Source: an uncultured Acidimicrobiales bacterium
GTDB taxonomy: Bacteria; Actinomycetota; Acidimicrobiia; Acidimicrobiales; Bin134
DNA length: 64,000 bases
Reading direction: 5' to 3'
NCBI GenBank assembly: GCA_951813325.1
Contig: OX638350.1
Span: forward strand, 310,001-374,000
Positions within the stretch are counted from its first letter, which is position 1, and each line of letters starts with the position of its first letter. Below are positions 61,187 through 64,000 of the stretch, one piece after another. Both the position numbers and the translations under genes were made by a program. Below the pieces are notes generated by a model, which saw only the letters and a list, made by a program, of their open reading frames with translations, was not told the origin of the DNA and searched no databases.

Positions 61187-62323
61187 ATGACGTTACCGAG
61201 GGACCCTGGACCGATCGCGGCGGAGTTCTTTGCCGGGATTGGCCTGGTGAGGGCAGGTTTGGGGCGGGCGGGCATCGACGTGGTGTGGGCGAATGATATC
61301 GAGCCGGTCAAGCATGCGGTGTATGCGTCCAATTTTGATGATGCGCACTATGTCTTAGGGGACATTCGGGGTGTACAGGGGTGCTCGGTTCCCAAAGTTG
61401 ACATCGCGACGGCCAGCTTCCCCTGTGTGGACCTGTCGCTCGCGGGGAATCGGAAAGGGTTGGACGGCGAGCAGTCGGGGCTGTTCTTTGAATTCTCGCG
61501 AGTCCTGAGAGAGATGGGAGAGCGAATCCCGCCCGTGGTGATGATCGAGAACGTGTCATCGTTCGTGTCCTCCAGGGGAGGGGAAGACCTCCGAGTCTCG
61601 ATAGGAGAACTCAACAAGTCGGGATACTTCTGTGATGTGCTGACCGTGGATGCAAGCTGGTTTGTTCCCCAGTCGAGACCCCGCTTGTTCATCATTGGCA
61701 CTCTCGAACCACTTGGCGGTGAGGCTTCGGGTATGGCTGGACCGCTCCGCTCTGAGTCAGTGGCCGCGTTCGTGAGGGCCAATCAAGATCTGATGCTTCA
61801 AGAGCTTTCGGTGCCGATTCCCTTGCAGGCTGATCGCCGGCTCAATGATGTGGTGGAACGTCTCGACGCCAGCGACGAGCGGTGGTGGGACGGTAAGCGG
61901 TTTGGGAAGTTCATGGGATCGCTTTCTCCCCTCCATCAAGATCGATTAGCTCTACTTGGGCAGGACAGGATCACCCAGTGGCGCACCGCCTACCGTCGGA
62001 CTCGCAATGGGATCCCTGTGTGGGAAATCCGCTCAGACGACATCTCCGGCTGTCTCCGCACAGCGCGAGGTGGCTTTTCTCGACAAGCAGTTGTCGAAAT
62101 CTCCCCAGATGGAGTACGAGCAAGATGGATGACGCCGCGCGAGTACGCCCGGCTTCAGGGGGTTCCAGATGGGTTTGACTATTCCGCAGTCACCGATGCC
62201 CAGGCGCTGTTTGGCTTCGGCGATGCAGTTTGTGTGCCAGTGATCAAATGGCTCGCTGAACATGCGCTGGTGCCAGCTGCTATGGCGATGGGACGTCAAG
62301 AAGCCGAAAAGGCTGCTGTGTGA
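61187..62323 (+). CDS. dcm: DNA (cytosine-5-)-methyltransferase
   Basis: Transfers a methyl group from SAM to C5 of cytosine. The 378-residue enzyme shows motif I (AAEFFAGIGLVRAGL), motif IV with the catalytic Cys (ASFPCVDLSLAG), motif VI (VVMIENV), motif VIII (VPQSRPRLFIIG) and motif X (GFGDAVCVPVIKWLAEH). The target-recognition region (about 200-300) does not tell the recognition site. ATG 61187 gives the standard N-terminus; ATG 61094 is possible. The stop overlaps the following gene (GTGA). Base composition is less GC-rich than in the neighbours, consistent with transfer. Confidence 0.93.
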   Translation: MTLPRDPGPIAAEFFAGIGLVRAGLGRAGIDVVWANDIEPVKHAVYASNFDDAHYVLGDIRGVQGCSVPKVDIATASFPCVDLSLAGNRKGLDGEQSGLFFEFSRVLREMGERIPPVVMIENVSSFVSSRGGEDLRVSIGELNKSGYFCDVLTVDASWFVPQSRPRLFIIGTLEPLGGEASGMAGPLRSESVAAFVRANQDLMLQELSVPIPLQADRRLNDVVERLDASDERWWDGKRFGKFMGSLSPLHQDRLALLGQDRITQWRTAYRRTRNGIPVWEIRSDDISGCLRTARGGFSRQAVVEISPDGVRARWMTPREYARLQGVPDGFDYSAVTDAQALFGFGDAVCVPVIKWLAEHALVPAAMAMGRQEAEKAAV

Positions 62324-62706
62324 ACGCTGAGAGTATTGCCGACGTGCTCGATGCAGACATTGAGCAGTGGTATGAGGCTCAGCGCAACGACGGGACGGTC
62401 AACCGCAACGTGATGGCAGTTGGCCTCATCATGTGTGAGCACATGAGCAGCCACTTCCCTCTTGATGAAGATAAGTGGTTCACCGGTTCTCAAGTGAGCC
62501 TTCTCGGCGGTACCGGAGGCCGCGTCGGCTGGGGCATCTTCCGCTCACTCCAGCAACCAATGCCGGCCCAACATTGTTTGGCCTTATGGCAGCCTCAGCC
62601 GATGGTGATGAGTTCGGGGAGGGTGTGGTGGTTGGAGAAGAGGGTGGAGGCGGGGGAGGCGTCCGACAATGCGTCGGCGGCCAGGATGACGGCGGCGGCG
62701 GTGTAG
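62320..62706 (+). pseudogene. Truncated restriction-associated gene joined to a sodC-tail remnant
   Basis: The GTG overlaps the dcm stop. The first 60 or so residues (IADVLDADIEQWYEAQ, VNRNVMAVGLIMCEHMSSHFPL, KWFTGSQV) look like the N-terminus of a dcm-linked accessory or restriction protein (DUF4928-like, from memory). At about 62504 the frame runs into a copy of the sodC tail (GGTGGRVGWGIFRS, compare GGAGGRVGCGIIR). Beyond this it is unrelated shadow of the minus-strand gene. The gene is therefore most likely broken at the island's right boundary. Confidence 0.6.
62504..62547 (+). repeat. Right boundary repeat of the vsr/dcm island (sodC-tail remnant)
   Basis: Imperfect copy (38 of 44 bases) of the sodC 3' end, in the same orientation, with the disulfide Cys codon changed to Trp (GRVGWGIFR). 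It marks where the island's DNA rejoins the chromosome. Confidence 0.75.
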
Positions 62707-63707
62707 GTGGTGCGCTCGTCGGCGGGGAAGTGGGTTCGCTCAGGGTGGGCCATTCCCGTGAAGTAGGAGCCGTCGTCGGCCCGCAGGTCTTGCACCCATT
62801 GAAACATCTCGGTGGCGATGTCCCGGCGGCCCACGCCCAGGTGGGCGATGATGCACTCACAGGTCTCCGCGGCGGTCACCCAGGGTTTGTCGGACACGCA
62901 GCGCACCCCGAGGCCGTCCATCACGAACCGGTCGAAACGGGAGGCCAGCATGGTTCGGCCTTCTTGGCCGGTAACCACGCCCGACAAAACCGGGTAGTAC
63001 CAGTCCATGGCCCAGCGATGCTTGGGGGCGAAGGCGTCAGGCTGGGTGCGGATCACGTCGGCCAGTCGGGCGGCGCTCAGCTCCCAATCAGGCCGCTCAT
63101 TGCCCAGCTCTTCGCCGGCGGCGATGGCCGCTCGCAGGCTGTGGCAGATGCTGGACGACCCAGTCAACAGCGCGAACGACCACGGCGTGCCGTCGTTGTG
63201 GCGGGCCCAGCGGATCTCTCCCCGGGGGAGTTGCAAGTCGAGCACGAAGCTCACCGCCCGTTCCACCACCGGCCACATCGACTCCAAAAAGCCCCGGTCG
63301 CCGGTGCACATGTAGTGGTGCCACACCCCGGTGGCCACGTAGGCCACGCAGTTGGCGTCAAGCTTGTCCTGCTCCACGCTGTCAGCCAGATAGTACTGGT
63401 GCCAGGCGCCGTCGGGCCTCTGGCGGTCACCCAACCACTGATAGGCCCGCTCGGCTTCGGCCTGCTGCCCCATCACCGTGAGGGCCATGGCCGCTTCCAC
63501 ATGATTCCACGGGTCGGCGTGGCCGCCGGGGAACCAGGGGATCATCCCGTTGGGAAGCTGCCAGGCCGCAATGCTGTCAGCCGTCTGGTCTAGATCAGAA
63601 GCCGACACAACGCCGGCCACGCATGGCCCGGCAAATTTCGTGCCCTTGGGCGTGGGAGTGTCGGCATCGGCAAGCTCGGTCTCCCTGCGATTGTGGGATT
63701 CAGGCAT
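62595..63707 (-). CDS. Alpha/alpha-barrel protein (prenyltransferase/six-hairpin-like)
   Basis: A 370-residue cytoplasmic protein made of repeated helical hairpins, with segments such as QLPNGMIPWFPGGHADPWNHVEAAMAL, WLGDRQRPDGAWHQYYL, VAYVATGVWHHY and GQEGRTMLASRFDRFVMDGLGVRC. The QxPDG repeats resemble terpenoid-cyclase or glycosidase-type alpha/alpha toroids; the catalytic type cannot be decided. The ATG at 63707 overlaps the stop region of the upstream methyltransferase. The first residues (RRETELADAD) repeat that protein's C-terminus. Confidence 0.8.
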   Translation of the reverse strand: MPESHNRRETELADADTPTPKGTKFAGPCVAGVVSASDLDQTADSIAAWQLPNGMIPWFPGGHADPWNHVEAAMALTVMGQQAEAERAYQWLGDRQRPDGAWHQYYLADSVEQDKLDANCVAYVATGVWHHYMCTGDRGFLESMWPVVERAVSFVLDLQLPRGEIRWARHNDGTPWSFALLTGSSSICHSLRAAIAAGEELGNERPDWELSAARLADVIRTQPDAFAPKHRWAMDWYYPVLSGVVTGQEGRTMLASRFDRFVMDGLGVRCVSDKPWVTAAETCECIIAHLGVGRRDIATEMFQWVQDLRADDGSYFTGMAHPERTHFPADERTTYTAAAVILAADALSDASPASTLFSNHHTLPELITIG

Positions 63708-63726
63708 CGGCAAGCTCGGTCTCCCT
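63663..63726. repeat. 24-bp direct duplication at a gene junction
   Basis: GGCATCGGCAAGCTCGGTCT plus four more bases occur at 63663-63686 and 63703-63726, 40 bp apart. The copies encode RETELADA at the end of the methyltransferase and again near the start of the next protein. Confidence 0.85.
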
Positions 63727-64000
63727 TGGAGTTTCTGATCCTGGCTTCCGGCTGTAAAGGACCAGGCTCTTGCCCAGCACTGGACTCAGGACCCGTTCGG
63801 CTATTCGGGTTATCTTCGGTTGGCGAACAATATCCCATTCCAAGAGCTGGCGGTAAGCCGCCACCAGCCGGTGGTCGTCGCGGTTGGGGCCGACCGCGCA
63901 CCGCAACCACCAGTATGGGCTGTGAAGCGCGTGGGCATGGTGACCGGTGTAGGGGGCCAGCCCGGCGCGTCGGATCCGGCGCCGGAGTTCGCTCCGCCGG
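63700..64000 (-). CDS. SAM-dependent methyltransferase, C-terminal fragment
   Basis: The frame is open to the window edge, giving the last 99 codons. It reads RRSELRRRIRRAGLAPYTG, then HAHALHSPYWWLRCAVG, and ends RETELADA. The HSPYWWLRC stretch is the C-terminal signature of a group of actinobacterial class I methyltransferases found beside prenyltransferase-like and glycosyltransferase genes. The SAM-binding domain lies outside the window. The stop overlaps the start of the next gene. Confidence 0.75.
   Translation of the reverse strand, partial: RRSELRRRIRRAGLAPYTGHHAHALHSPYWWLRCAVGPNRDDHRLVAAYRQLLEWDIVRQPKITRIAERVLSPVLGKSLVLYSRKPGSETPRETELADA

Overview
The window is a high-GC chromosomal segment from an actinobacterium, most likely of the class Acidimicrobiia or a close relative. 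The evidence is a WhiB regulator, a mycothiol-type MshA glycosyltransferase next to a YbjN-domain gene, a proC/excisionase-like HTH pair, an oligoribonuclease, TANNNT -10 boxes placed 6-9 nt before many start codons, and a Rieske/cytochrome b locus whose layout differs from the usual actinobacterial qcrCAB. No rRNA or CRISPR array was seen. One tRNA (Lys-TTT) is present.

Layout. 1-6.5 kb: an aa3/caa3-type cytochrome c oxidase cluster (a second, divergent COX III-like fragment, an unknown membrane protein, ctaC with a fused cytochrome c domain, ctaD, ctaE, ctaF-like, ctaG), joined to serS. 7.8-13.7 kb, minus strand: an AAA/DUF4143 ATPase with an operator-like palindrome, two CrcB fluoride-channel subunits, CcdA and a TlpA-like thioredoxin, whiB with an attenuator-like leader, a metallo-beta-lactamase-fold hydrolase and orn. 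13.8-22.3 kb: dut, an anti-sigma-like protein, an aspartate dehydrogenase-like gene, amt, a lipoprotein, tRNA-Lys, moaD, mshA, ybjN, proC, an HTH gene and a 168-bp MITE-like element. 22.3-28.8 kb: SAM hydrolase plus siroheme/heme genes (sirC, hemA, hemC, cobA-hemD, hemL; no hemB). 28.9-52.6 kb: a respiratory supercluster with a menaquinone-reductase-like flavoprotein and a cytochrome c (minus strand), then a split cytochrome b/Rieske/dihaem cytochrome complex with a ferredoxin and two unknown membrane proteins, then a complete nuoA-N. 52.6-60.5 kb: a TPP enzyme, Cache lipoprotein, sugar-dehydrogenase-like lipoprotein, tesB, gtrA, methyltransferase, DUF1214-like protein and sodC. 60.5-62.55 kb: a small vsr/dcm restriction-modification island at the 3' end of sodC, bounded by imperfect repeats of the sodC tail. 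62.6-64 kb: an alpha/alpha-barrel protein and a truncated methyltransferase.

Together the main genes form one respiratory chain: NADH to menaquinone (Nuo), menaquinone to cytochrome c (b/Rieske/c complex), then cytochrome c to oxygen (Cta), with haem synthesis, cytochrome maturation (CcdA/TlpA) and quinone-tail reduction nearby.

The most unusual signals are: (1) recurrent micro-ORFs of 5-29 codons that fill gaps between operon genes, most overlapping the start codon of the next gene and several also the stop codon of the previous one, which looks like a translational relay; (2) a uORF, antiterminator and terminator arrangement upstream of whiB; (3) the vsr/dcm island at sodC; (4) a b6f-like split cytochrome b with ferredoxin and unknown subunits, in which a P-E-H-L-L motif recurs in two neighbouring proteins; (5) a MITE-like element with perfect 18-bp terminal repeats and a CTAG duplication.
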